Of a stretch of 6,387 nucleotides of DNA, positions 1 through 6,309 are shown in pieces. The stretch spans positions 1 to 6,387 of the forward strand of contig DMYM01000466.1 of assembly GCA_003483645.1 (NCBI GenBank), in the 5' to 3' direction. Source of the stretch: Verrucomicrobiales bacterium (lineage in GTDB: Bacteria > Verrucomicrobiota > Verrucomicrobiia > Verrucomicrobiales > Akkermansiaceae). Every line of letters begins with the position of its first letter. Positions within the stretch are counted from its first letter, which is position 1. Position numbers and translations under genes: made by a program. The notes beneath the pieces were generated by a model. It saw only the letters and a program-made list of their open reading frames with translations, searched no databases and was not told the origin of the DNA.

Positions 1-848
1 CCTCCATCGGCTCGTGCCTCACCTGGAATCACGACATATTTGGGGCCTTGATCCGGGACCAGGGCGGGCGCACGGCCTTTGGTGAGCCAATGCTGGATGC
101 CACCCGCTCCTATCTCGGCTCGATCAAGGGGCCATCGCGAGGCCGGGATGGAAACATTCACCGCGGACACCCGACAGAAGGTCTTCCCGCAATGATCAGT
201 CACCTGGGCGCGATGATCTCCGTGGTCGCCGGGATGTTGTTTGCCCGAAGGCTCCAGGGCAGACTCGACGGAATAGTGGGAGCAGCCAGCGTCGGTGACG
301 GAGCCAGTTCCACCGGGTCCTTTCACGAGGCCATGAATCTCGTCGCGGTGGAGAACCTGCCCCTGGTGGTGATCCTGGCCAACAACCAGTTCGCTTACTC
401 CACTCCGACCGACCGCCAATTCGCCTGCCGATCGCTGGTGGATCGCGCCCTCGGTTACGGGATCGCGGGACACGAAGTGGATGGTACCGATCTCCTTGCC
501 TCGCTGGAGGTGATTTCCAAGGCGGTGGATAACGCCCGTGGGGGCGGGGGACCGCAACTCGTGGTAGCCAACCTGCTCCGCCTGAGTGGACATGGTGAGC
601 ACGACGACGCATTCTATGTCTCCGAGACCCTGAAGAACTCGCCCCTCGGACGGGATTGCATGGCGGTCGCGGAGCAGCAACTGCTCGCGGCGGGGTTTCT
701 CACCGAACCTGAGATCGAGGCATGGAAGACTGAGGCCGCTGAGGAAGTCCAGGCCGCAGTGGCCCTTGCCCAGCAGGAAGCGGCTCCGGATCCGTTCCTT
801 GATGACTGGATCGTTTATGCCTCGTCTGAACTCGCTGAAGAATCGTAA
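1..848 (+). CDS. 2-oxo acid dehydrogenase E1 component, alpha subunit (5' end cut off by the window)
   Basis: This is the thiamine-diphosphate E1 alpha subunit of a 2-oxo acid dehydrogenase complex, a cytoplasmic enzyme that decarboxylates a 2-oxo acid and transfers the acyl group to E2 lipoate. The frame is open from position 3 with no stop, so the start lies upstream. About 281 residues are present; family members usually have 320-370, so roughly the first 40-90 are missing. The thiamine-diphosphate/Mg motif is clear: GDG at 294-302, then 26 residues, then Asn-Asn at 381-386, followed by QFAYSTPT. Upstream, GRDGNIHRG (His codon 159-161) matches the GGRGGSMH region of the family. The stop TAA (846-848) shares one base with the ATG of the E1 beta gene, which implies translational coupling. 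The NNQFAYSTPT segment resembles both branched-chain and acetoin/pyruvate E1 alpha proteins, so the substrate is left open. Family assignment is firm. Confidence 0.93.
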   Translation, partial: SIGSCLTWNHDIFGALIRDQGGRTAFGEPMLDATRSYLGSIKGPSRGRDGNIHRGHPTEGLPAMISHLGAMISVVAGMLFARRLQGRLDGIVGAASVGDGASSTGSFHEAMNLVAVENLPLVVILANNQFAYSTPTDRQFACRSLVDRALGYGIAGHEVDGTDLLASLEVISKAVDNARGGGGPQLVVANLLRLSGHGEHDDAFYVSETLKNSPLGRDCMAVAEQQLLAAGFLTEPEIEAWKTEAAEEVQAAVALAQQEAAPDPFLDDWIVYASSELAEES

Positions 849-1822
849 TGGGAGAAGTAACCTACATCGACGCCATCCGCGAAGCGCAGCACGATCTTCT
901 CGACGCCGATGATCGCGTCTTCATCTACGGACAGGATGTAGGCCACTTCGGGGGCGCCTTCAAGGCCACCCAGGGCTTGAAGGATCTTTTCCCCGACCGG
1001 GTCATCGATTGCCCCATCAGCGAAGACGCCATGATCGGACTGGCAGTTGGTGCGTCCATTGAAGGGATGCGCCCCATTATAGAGATGCAGTTTGCCGATT
1101 TCTCATCGGTGGGCTTCAACCAGATCGTCAACCAGGCGGGACCCCACTTCTACCGCACCGGCGTTCCTGCTCCCATTACGGTTCGCCTGCCCTGCGGCGG
1201 CACCCCGGGCTCGGGTCCCTTCCACAGCCAGATGATGGAGAGCATCTATGCCTATTATCCCGGGCTGGTCGTCGTGACACCCGCTACCGTGAGCGATGCC
1301 TACTCGATGCTGATCGACGCAGTGGCTCTCGACGATCCCGTCCTCTACTGCGAACACAAGTTTCTCTACCGTTGGCTGAAGTCAGACAAACTGAAGGACG
1401 ACGAGGAGCGCCTTCCCATCGGGCAGGCCCGTATTGTGCGCGCCGGCAAACATGCCTCCGTGGTGGCCTACAGCGCCATGGTGCACGAAGCCCTCCGTGC
1501 CGCAGATCTTCTGGCAGAGGAGGGCTGGGAAATCGAGGTGGTGGATCTGCGCAGTGTGAAACCCCTCGACACTGACACCGTGATAGCCTCAGTGGCCCGA
1601 ACCGGCCGGCTCCTGGCAGTGGGCGAAGCCTTTCCCTGGGGCGGAGTCACCGCCGAGATCGTCTCCCGGGTGACCAACGACGGATTTCATCTCCTCGATG
1701 CGCCCCCCCAGCGCTTGAATTCCCGCGACACCCCGGTGCCCTATCACCCCAACCTCTGGGAAGCCCATCGACCTACCCTGGAGTCCATTTCGGCTGCTAT
1801 CCGTAATCTGCTCCAACTCTAG
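848..1822 (+). CDS. 2-oxo acid dehydrogenase E1 component, beta subunit
   Basis: This is a complete E1 beta subunit of 324 residues, the usual family length. It pairs with the alpha subunit upstream to form the heterotetrameric E1 with thiamine diphosphate at the interface. Family landmarks include GQDVGHFGGAF (28-38), then PISE with the conserved catalytic glutamate at E59. Next come the RPIIEMQFADF segment (75-85) and GSGPFHSQ with the conserved histidine at H126. The C-terminal half is the transketolase C-domain, with VVDLRSVKPLD and the DTPVPYHP signature near the end. The PFHSQ form, rather than HHSQ, is typical of the E1 beta type often annotated as 2-oxoisovalerate dehydrogenase. That is only a hint about substrate. 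The start ATG overlaps the alpha stop by one base, and a weak purine stretch (GAAGAA) precedes it. No truncation or frameshift is seen. Confidence 0.95.
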   Translation: MGEVTYIDAIREAQHDLLDADDRVFIYGQDVGHFGGAFKATQGLKDLFPDRVIDCPISEDAMIGLAVGASIEGMRPIIEMQFADFSSVGFNQIVNQAGPHFYRTGVPAPITVRLPCGGTPGSGPFHSQMMESIYAYYPGLVVVTPATVSDAYSMLIDAVALDDPVLYCEHKFLYRWLKSDKLKDDEERLPIGQARIVRAGKHASVVAYSAMVHEALRAADLLAEEGWEIEVVDLRSVKPLDTDTVIASVARTGRLLAVGEAFPWGGVTAEIVSRVTNDGFHLLDAPPQRLNSRDTPVPYHPNLWEAHRPTLESISAAIRNLLQL

Positions 1823-1840
1823 AACCAACTGTTTGAGACC

Positions 1841-3067
1841 ATGCCGGAAGTTCCCATTCTGATGCCGCAACTCGGCGAATCGATCGCGGAGGCCACCATC
1901 ATCCGCCTCAACGTGGCCCTGGGCGATGAAGTGGCGGCCGACCAGGAAGTCATCGAGATCGAGACCAACAAGGCCACCATGGATGTTACTACCCTGTGTG
2001 GTGGCACCGTGCGTGAACTCCTCGTCGAAGAAGGAGTAAGCTATCCGGTCGGAACCGTTCTCGGCCTGCTTGAGGTCACTGAGGAGGAGGCGATCCGAAC
2101 TGGGGTCCAGGCGACGGGAACGAAGGAATCCTCCGAAACCACCTGCGTGCCCGAGCAGGAGGAACCACGAGCCCACTTCGCTACTCCCGAGGGCGGGGCC
2201 CGCGAACCGCGCAAGGTGGAGCCCAGCATCCGGGGACTGTCCGTTCCCGCCGGCATGAAAGGGGCCCACTACCTTTCTCCCCGCATGAAGGCCCGCATGG
2301 ACGAACTCGGACTGCGGGCTGCGGACATCTCTGCCATCGTGGGAAGCGGATCGGGTGGACGAGTCACCGTGGAGGATCTTGAGCAGTTTCTGGAATACGT
2401 CTCTACCTGGCCTTGCAGCCAGGCCTCGCCCATGCGCCTGTCAGTTGCCGACTCCATGCGGCGAAGCTGGACGCGGCCGCTGGCCTCGGTAGGTCGTCCG
2501 GTCGCTCTCGAGAACCTGCTTGATTACCGACGCCGCTTCGACCCCAAACCGCCGCTAACGATTTTCCTGCTGCGGGCCTTTGGCAAGGCGCTGGCGGAGC
2601 AACCGGCCTCCGCAGGCTATCTTATCGGCGAGCAGATCGTCCCTCCGCGAGCCTTCGACATCGGAGTGGCGGTACAGGTTGAGGACGGGGTCCTGGTTCC
2701 CGTTCTTCGCAAGGTCGACACCCGCACCGTTGAAGAGCTGATGGAGGAATACCTCGACCTGGTACGAAAGGCACGCGAGCGGCGGGTTCCGGAGGAGAAC
2801 ACCGGCGGCGGAATCGCCACGGTCACCAACTTCGGAACCTTCGGCCTGATGTGGGGTACGCCCATTCCGCTGCCCAGCGAGACTCTCATTCTGGGAATCG
2901 GGGCCGGGGTGAAGAAGCCGGTCTGGTCTCAGGAGGAGGGAAATTTTATCCCCGTCACGGAAGCAGACCTCATGCTGACCTTCGATCACCGGGTGGTCGA
3001 TGGCGGTGGTGCGGGCATGTTGCTCAATCGCCTGAACGAACTTCTCCAGGAACCGGAGACTCTCTGA
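1841..3067 (+). CDS. Dihydrolipoamide acyltransferase, E2 component of the 2-oxo acid dehydrogenase complex
   Basis: E2 forms the core of the complex and moves the acyl group from lipoyl-lysine to CoA. All three domains are visible in the 408 residues. The single lipoyl domain covers about 1-80, starting MPEVPILMPQLGES, with the lipoylated lysine K44 in IETNKATMD. An acidic, proline-containing linker follows (about 82-140). The peripheral subunit-binding domain is at about 145-186 (LSPRMKARMDELGL, then GSGSGGRVTVEDLEQF) and docks E1 or E3. The catalytic domain is about 197-406, with TVTNFG (T329 where many E2 proteins have serine) and the active-site DHRVVDG carrying H383 and D387. The length suits a one-lipoyl-domain E2. 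It starts 18 bases after the E1 beta stop; the ATG lies just before the first lipoyl beta strand, so the start is secure, although only GAG at 1835-1837 resembles a ribosome-binding site. The acyl substrate is undetermined. Confidence 0.95.
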   Translation: MPEVPILMPQLGESIAEATIIRLNVALGDEVAADQEVIEIETNKATMDVTTLCGGTVRELLVEEGVSYPVGTVLGLLEVTEEEAIRTGVQATGTKESSETTCVPEQEEPRAHFATPEGGAREPRKVEPSIRGLSVPAGMKGAHYLSPRMKARMDELGLRAADISAIVGSGSGGRVTVEDLEQFLEYVSTWPCSQASPMRLSVADSMRRSWTRPLASVGRPVALENLLDYRRRFDPKPPLTIFLLRAFGKALAEQPASAGYLIGEQIVPPRAFDIGVAVQVEDGVLVPVLRKVDTRTVEELMEEYLDLVRKARERRVPEENTGGGIATVTNFGTFGLMWGTPIPLPSETLILGIGAGVKKPVWSQEEGNFIPVTEADLMLTFDHRVVDGGGAGMLLNRLNELLQEPETL

Positions 3068-3082
3068 CCAGACGTCCACCCA

Positions 3083-3412
3083 ATGAGCGACGGATTACCT
3101 GAGGCCAGCCAGCGGGTTGTTGAGACTCCGCATGGCAAGGCGGTGGGATCCTCCTATCGGTGGGAGGGGGGGCAATACTGCGCGATCCACACGGTTCGGG
3201 GGGTGGTGGGATGCGGTATTTATGACATCGCCTGTGCCAATGAATTCGGCATGGCATTTGCGCTCGCCAAGGGCACCCCGGAACAGCCGCTCCTTGACCC
3301 GGAGGACCTGTATGAGGCCTCCATCGTCCGGGTCAGTGAAGCGGCCCGGGCCCTCGGGATTGAGGAAGGCATGACGGGAATGGAAGCCCTCGTGCGCATG
3401 CTGAGGGACTGA
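3083..3412 (+). CDS. DUF1805 (YunC-like) small protein
   Basis: This 109-residue protein matches my recollection of the DUF1805 family, which includes Bacillus subtilis YunC. Family features are the early GKAVGSSYRW strand, GGQYCAIHTVRGVVGCGIYDI (29-49, with C44 and D48), NEFGMAFALAKGTPEQPLLDPEDL, and the C-terminal LGIEEGMTGMEALVRML. It has no signal peptide and no membrane segment, so it should be cytoplasmic. The fold is small alpha/beta; I know of no established biochemical function for the family. The ATG lies 15 bases after the E2 stop on the same strand, so it is probably co-transcribed with the dehydrogenase genes. No Shine-Dalgarno sequence is visible before it. The cysteine-glycine pair in the central motif is a candidate functional site, but that is speculation. 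The gene is intact. Confidence 0.85.
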   Translation: MSDGLPEASQRVVETPHGKAVGSSYRWEGGQYCAIHTVRGVVGCGIYDIACANEFGMAFALAKGTPEQPLLDPEDLYEASIVRVSEAARALGIEEGMTGMEALVRMLRD

Positions 3413-3414
3413 GC

Positions 3415-3470
3415 CTCCAATCGGCAGGGGAATGACTTGCCTCTCTCGGTTCCTTTGAGTCCTATTGGAG
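3415..3470 (+). other. Inverted repeat in the gap before the WG-repeat gene
   Basis: A perfect 7-base inverted repeat, CTCCAAT (3415-3421) and ATTGGAG (3464-3470), brackets nearly the whole gap between the DUF1805 stop and the next gene. Inside, GGCAG (3423-3427) can pair with TTGCC (3437-3441), including one G-U pair. Alternatively GGGGAA (3427-3432) can pair with TTCCTT (3450-3455), including two G-U pairs. The 3' arm contains the only Shine-Dalgarno-like GGAG (3467-3470) and ends one base before the GTG start, so folding would hide the initiation region. There is no T-run, so it is not a normal intrinsic terminator. Confidence 0.35.
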
Positions 3471-3471
3471 C

Positions 3472-4866
3472 GTGAAAACTTCGGCTCATCTCATCGCGAT
3501 TCTCGGCCTGGTCGCCACGCTGGCGGGAAGTCCAGATCTTCAGGCGGAACTTCGGGAGTTCACTGACGTCAAGGGGCGCAAGATCACCGCGGAACTCCTC
3601 GGCCTCAATGGCAAATCCAAGGTAAACCTCCGTATGGAGAGTGGCAAAATGGTCACCGTGGCCCTTGAGCGGCTGAGCGCGGTCGACCAGGGCTATATTG
3701 AAGCTCATCCCGCAGCCAAGCTGACGCCCATAACGGTACCGGAACAGGCGCTCGTGGCCGTGAAGGAATGGAATGAAAAACTCCAGCGCGAAGAATCCTA
3801 TTTCATCAATGTCACGGGTCAACGAGCCTTCCGCCGGTCCATCAAGAAGATCCACTACGACGGCTTCGCCAGCGGCCTCTGGCAATACGCGGTGGTTCAA
3901 GGCCCGCATCTGGGAGTTCTCGATGCAAAGGGAATGGCGATGTTTGGAGTATCCCGGGTGGGACCTCCGGAACTGCAGGCCGGTTCTGATGCTCCCATCT
4001 TTCTGGCGGGTTACGGAACGGGTGACACAGCCTACGTGCAATATCTTCGCAAGGATGGCAAACCCTTCATCAAGACCAGGTTCGCCGGAGGGCGCCCGTT
4101 CAACAGTGAACGGGCCTGGGTCAATCTGGAGACCGCTGACCGACCCGGCGGAAACGGACAGGGAAACGGCACCTGGACTCTCATCGATTACCGGGGAAAT
4201 CTGCTCCATGCCTTTGAGGACCTGGTCGTGAATGACTTTTCCGAGGATCGTGCCGGGGTGGCTCTTGATATCCGTGCCACGGAGTGGGCCATTATCAATA
4301 CAGACGCTGAAGTGATTGCCGAGGGGCCGTTCCGCCGGGTCGGGAGGTTCATCAATGGGGCCGCCGTGGTGGATGGACGCCTCATGAACCGGGATGGAGA
4401 ATGGCTCATGGAGGAAAAAGGGGAGTGGCAGATCGAACGGCGCTATGAGAACTCCGAGAGCGACGCGGTTGTGGCCAGGCGAACCAGGCGCATTCCAGGC
4501 AAACCCCGCTTCGGGATCCTGCGCCGGTCGACGGGCGAATTCATCGCAGACGTGCCGGACGAGTATTACGTCGACCGTGGATTTTTCAACGGACTTGCGG
4601 TCGTCCGCGATCTCAAGACCCAGAATTTCGGCTACCTTTCCAGGACCGGGAACCTGATTATTCCTACAAAATTCTCAAGGGCCGAACCGTTCAAGGGCGG
4701 CTACACCCATGTCTCCCTCGAGCAACTCTATGACCGTGCAGTCATCAACCTGGCTGGAGAAGTGATCTGGAAGGCCCGCCTGCAGCATGTCGCGGTGCCC
4801 GAGGAAAAGCCCGAGGAAAAGGAAGCCCCCGATCCTCCGGCCAAGGAGGCCGTCCCGAATAAGTAG
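3472..4866 (+). CDS. Exported SHD1-domain protein with WG-type beta repeats
   Basis: This is a 464-residue protein of unknown role. Residues 1-25 look like a signal peptide: MKTSAH, then a hydrophobic run through LIAILGLVATLAG, with likely cleavage after A25. It should be exported to the periplasm or cell surface. Residues 27-76 resemble an SHD1 domain, with REFTDVKGRKITAELL, a strand region, then LERLSAVDQGYIE. From about 110 on there are degenerate WG-type repeats at about 110-143, 144-170, 234-262, 271-300, 346-376 and 385-420. The clearest is NFGYLSRTGNLIIP followed by FSRAEPFKGGY, near the WG repeat consensus. The tail (440-464) is rich in Glu, Pro and Lys with a short duplicated EEKPEEK. 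No catalytic motif is seen. The GTG start is the only reasonable one: the frame has a stop at 3433-3435, no other start codon lies between, and the signal peptide begins here. The nearest GGAG is only one base from the GTG. The gene is probably a separate unit or a read-through tail of the upstream operon. Confidence 0.82.
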   Translation: MKTSAHLIAILGLVATLAGSPDLQAELREFTDVKGRKITAELLGLNGKSKVNLRMESGKMVTVALERLSAVDQGYIEAHPAAKLTPITVPEQALVAVKEWNEKLQREESYFINVTGQRAFRRSIKKIHYDGFASGLWQYAVVQGPHLGVLDAKGMAMFGVSRVGPPELQAGSDAPIFLAGYGTGDTAYVQYLRKDGKPFIKTRFAGGRPFNSERAWVNLETADRPGGNGQGNGTWTLIDYRGNLLHAFEDLVVNDFSEDRAGVALDIRATEWAIINTDAEVIAEGPFRRVGRFINGAAVVDGRLMNRDGEWLMEEKGEWQIERRYENSESDAVVARRTRRIPGKPRFGILRRSTGEFIADVPDEYYVDRGFFNGLAVVRDLKTQNFGYLSRTGNLIIPTKFSRAEPFKGGYTHVSLEQLYDRAVINLAGEVIWKARLQHVAVPEEKPEEKEAPDPPAKEAVPNK

Positions 4867-4870
4867 GGCT

Positions 4871-4920
4871 TTCTTCTCCCGAGAGGGGTGAATCCCCGTG
4901 GTTTAGGGACAAGAGAAGGG
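4871..4920 (+). terminator. Possible 3' stem-loop of the WG-repeat gene, not a canonical terminator
   Basis: CTTCTC (4873-4878) pairs with GAGAAG (4913-4918), extendable by two G-T pairs at the base. An inner hairpin forms from GGGG (4885-4888), loop TGAAT and CCCC (4894-4897). It begins within ten bases of the WG stop codon, the right place for a terminator or a 3' stabilising structure. There is no T-run after the stem, so intrinsic termination is doubtful; a Rho-dependent end or a plain RNA-stability hairpin is as likely. Confidence 0.25.
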
Positions 4921-4945
4921 TGTAGCGGCTCTCTTGCGAAGTCCG

Positions 4946-4985
4946 CATTACATATATTGTGTGAAGTTATAAAACTTGGGTCCAA
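4946..4985 (+). promoter_or_regulatory. Candidate parA promoter region (AT-rich island with short palindromes)
   Basis: This stretch is strongly AT-rich against its surroundings. It offers two -10-like boxes, TATATT at 4953-4958 and TATAAA at 4968-4973. No convincing -35 box lies at the proper distance: the nearest TTG-type hexamer, TTGCGA at 4934-4939, is only 13 bases from the first box. Two short dyads overlap or follow: AAGTT-ATAA-AACTT (4964-4977) and TTGG-GT-CCAA (4976-4985). Either could be an operator. If this is the promoter, parA has a leader of more than 200 bases. Confidence 0.3.
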
Positions 4986-5119
4986 CCCGTCCGATTGCTG
5001 CAAAAAGCCCAGCGATTGATCCCGGTCAAGCCTCATCCGGAACCCCGCCTTTGGTCGGTCGGATTCGACCGGACGCAAACGCTGTCACCCGTCCCTCTGC
5101 CTTTTTCCATTTCCAGTTC

Positions 5120-5192
5120 GCAATTAGCACCTCTTTGGGAGAATCTCCTGAGCCTCGTCCGTCGCGGATTCTGCGGCGGCGGAACTAATTGC
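5120..5192 (+). promoter_or_regulatory. Nested inverted repeat in the parA leader
   Basis: GCAATTAG (5120-5127) is perfectly complementary to CTAATTGC (5185-5192). Two further stems fit inside: GGAG (5138-5141) with CTCC (5145-5148), and CCGTCGC (5159-5165) with GCGGCGG (5173-5179), a seven-pair stem with one G-T pair and a 7-base loop. As RNA this would be a closed multibranch element whose outer 3' arm covers the usual Shine-Dalgarno window and ends four bases before the parA ATG. That layout fits translational control, but no protein or ligand is indicated and chance cannot be excluded. Confidence 0.4.
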
Positions 5193-5196
5193 CTCC

Positions 5197-5994
5197 ATGA
5201 AGGTCATTGCGATAGCGAACCAGAAAGGCGGCGTCGGTAAAACCACCACCGCCATCAACCTCTCTTCGGCCCTAGCACATCGCGGTCAGCGGATCCTTCT
5301 GGTAGATCTTGACCCTCAGGCCAACGCCACCAGTGGTCTCGGCGTCGACCCCGATACAGCTGAAAATGGCAGTATTTACAGTGTTTTGCTCGGTGACAGC
5401 ACCCTCCAATCGAAGATTCAGGAAACGCCCCGCAAGAATCTCTCCATCATCCCGTCTGAAATGAATCTGGCTGGCGTGGAGATTGAACTGGCCCGCATGG
5501 AAGACCACCTCCTCATCCTGCAGGGAATCCTCCGCGAGGCAAAGAAACGCCGCAAATTCGACTTTTTCATCCTCGATACGCCCCCCTCCCTGGGCGTCCT
5601 CATGACTTCTGCTCTCTCCGCAGCCGACGAGGTGCTCGTTCCCCTCCAATGCGAATGGTTCGGCCTTGAGGGACTCTCCAAGATTATCCATATCATCGAC
5701 CAAATTCGCGATTCAGGAGTCAATCCGCGCCTGAAAATCGAGGGAATCCTCATGACCATGTACGACGGCCGCACCAATCTTTCCCGCAAGGTCGTCCAGG
5801 AAGTGAAGAACTACTTCCCCGAGTGGCTTTACCGCAGCGTGATCCCGCGAACCATCCGCCTTGGTGAAGCGCCCAGCCACGGCAAGACCATTTTTGAATG
5901 GGATCCTCACGGCACGGGTAGCGAATCCTACAACGCTGCCGCCAAGGAGTTCCTGCGTCGGCATAAAGTAAAGCCCGCGCCGGTTGCCGCGTGA
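5197..5994 (+). CDS. parA: ParA/Soj-type chromosome partitioning ATPase
   Basis: This is a complete 265-residue cytoplasmic P-loop ATPase of the Soj/ParA family, of usual chromosomal length and without the N-terminal helix-turn-helix of plasmid P1-type ParA. ATP-bound dimers bind DNA non-specifically, and ParB stimulates hydrolysis to drive segregation of origin regions. The deviant Walker A box is KGGVGKTT at 10-17, with signature lysine K10 and K15. Walker A' is VDLDPQ (36-41) and Walker B is LDTPPS with D127. The C-terminal SVIPRTIRLGEAPSHGK segment and the final SYNAAAKEFLRR helix are typical of Soj. The start is the ATG that gives the standard MKVIAIANQKGG N-terminus; no Shine-Dalgarno sequence precedes it. 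No parB follows within the window, which is unusual for a chromosomal parA. A MinD or other ParA-like role is less likely, because there is no C-terminal amphipathic membrane helix. Confidence 0.93.
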   Translation: MKVIAIANQKGGVGKTTTAINLSSALAHRGQRILLVDLDPQANATSGLGVDPDTAENGSIYSVLLGDSTLQSKIQETPRKNLSIIPSEMNLAGVEIELARMEDHLLILQGILREAKKRRKFDFFILDTPPSLGVLMTSALSAADEVLVPLQCEWFGLEGLSKIIHIIDQIRDSGVNPRLKIEGILMTMYDGRTNLSRKVVQEVKNYFPEWLYRSVIPRTIRLGEAPSHGKTIFEWDPHGTGSESYNAAAKEFLRRHKVKPAPVAA

Positions 5995-6309
5995 GGCTCT
6001 CCGAGTCTTTGGGTCCGCCTGAAAAGGAGCGGCTTGTGTGTATTTTCACGAGAGACCCGTATCAGAGTCGTTTGAATAACTCCCCTTCCGAGACTGATTC
6101 TCCCCGCACGCTGCACTTGATAGCTGGGCACCGGAAGAGACTTCCCCCTCCCCGCAACGACGCCCCTCCCACCCTGCGGAGGTTCCCCTGCTCTTCTGGC
6201 TCTTGCGAAAATTTCTTCCGGGTTGAGCGTAATGGCTGAGGGAAGGCTTGCACCGCTGATTGGGGCAGCTAAAAACATTTCAGCTTTCCAAACCTTCTCG
6301 CCACTCCGC
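5995..6309. other. Non-coding region between parA and mreB
   Basis: These 315 bases hold no supportable gene. An open frame with a GTG at 5991, overlapping the parA stop, is rich in Pro, Arg and Ser and has no family features. There is a small hairpin (GGAAG 6133-6137, loop AGA, CTTCC 6141-6145) followed by a pyrimidine-rich tract to about 6175. I found no clear terminator for parA and no parB remnant. The distal part probably carries the mreB promoter and leader. Confidence 0.55.
6248..6275 (+). promoter_or_regulatory. Weak candidate promoter for mreB
   Basis: TTGCAC (6248-6253) and TAAAAA (6270-6275) are separated by 16 bases and resemble a weak sigma-70 type -35/-10 pair, matching three and four of six consensus bases. 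They would start transcription about 30 bases before the mreB ATG. The match is poor, and the choice rests mainly on position and the local A-run. Confidence 0.22.

Larger units (their letters stand above)
4867..5196. other. Non-coding region between the WG-repeat gene and parA
   Basis: No gene can be supported in these 330 bases. Short open frames across it carry no recognisable motif and lack good starts. It contains, in order, a stem-loop region just past the WG gene (4871-4920) and an AT-rich island (4946-4977) that stands out in a GC-rich setting. After these come a compact hairpin (CGGTCG at 5056-5061, loop GATT, CGACCG at 5066-5071) and the nested inverted repeat that abuts parA (5120-5192). 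No tRNA-like cloverleaf or known riboswitch was recognised. The stretch most likely serves as a 3' end plus the promoter and a long leader for parA. Confidence 0.6.

Noticed and set aside
1589..2269. 226-codon minus-strand open frame.
   Set aside because: It is antisense to the end of E1 beta and the lipoyl domain of E2, both certain genes, and its translation looks like low-complexity shadow sequence.
2555..3079. 174-codon minus-strand open frame.
   Set aside because: It is opposite the E2 catalytic domain, which is conserved in the + frame; no motif supports the reverse reading.
3220..4209. Long 329-codon open frame on the minus strand.
   Set aside because: It lies antisense to the DUF1805 and WG-repeat genes, shows no family motif, and is what high GC content produces opposite a real gene.
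4881..4900. GGGGTGAATCCCC looked at first like a tRNA T-arm.
   Set aside because: The loop is five bases and lacks the TTCRA pattern, and no acceptor, anticodon or D arm can be built around it.
4995..5240. 81-codon + frame running into the parA start.
   Set aside because: It has no convincing start or motif, and it overlaps the certain parA coding sequence in another frame and the structured leader.
6133..6150. GGAAG-AGA-CTTCC hairpin followed by a C/T-rich run, considered as the parA terminator.
   Set aside because: The stem is only five pairs, it lies about 140 bases past parA, and the run after it is mostly C rather than T.
5991..6239. 82-codon + frame starting with a GTG that overlaps the parA stop by four bases, tempting as a coupled small gene.
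   Set aside because: The translation is Pro/Arg/Ser-rich with no structure or family resemblance, it is not parB, and there is no ribosome-binding site; the overlap alone is weak evidence.
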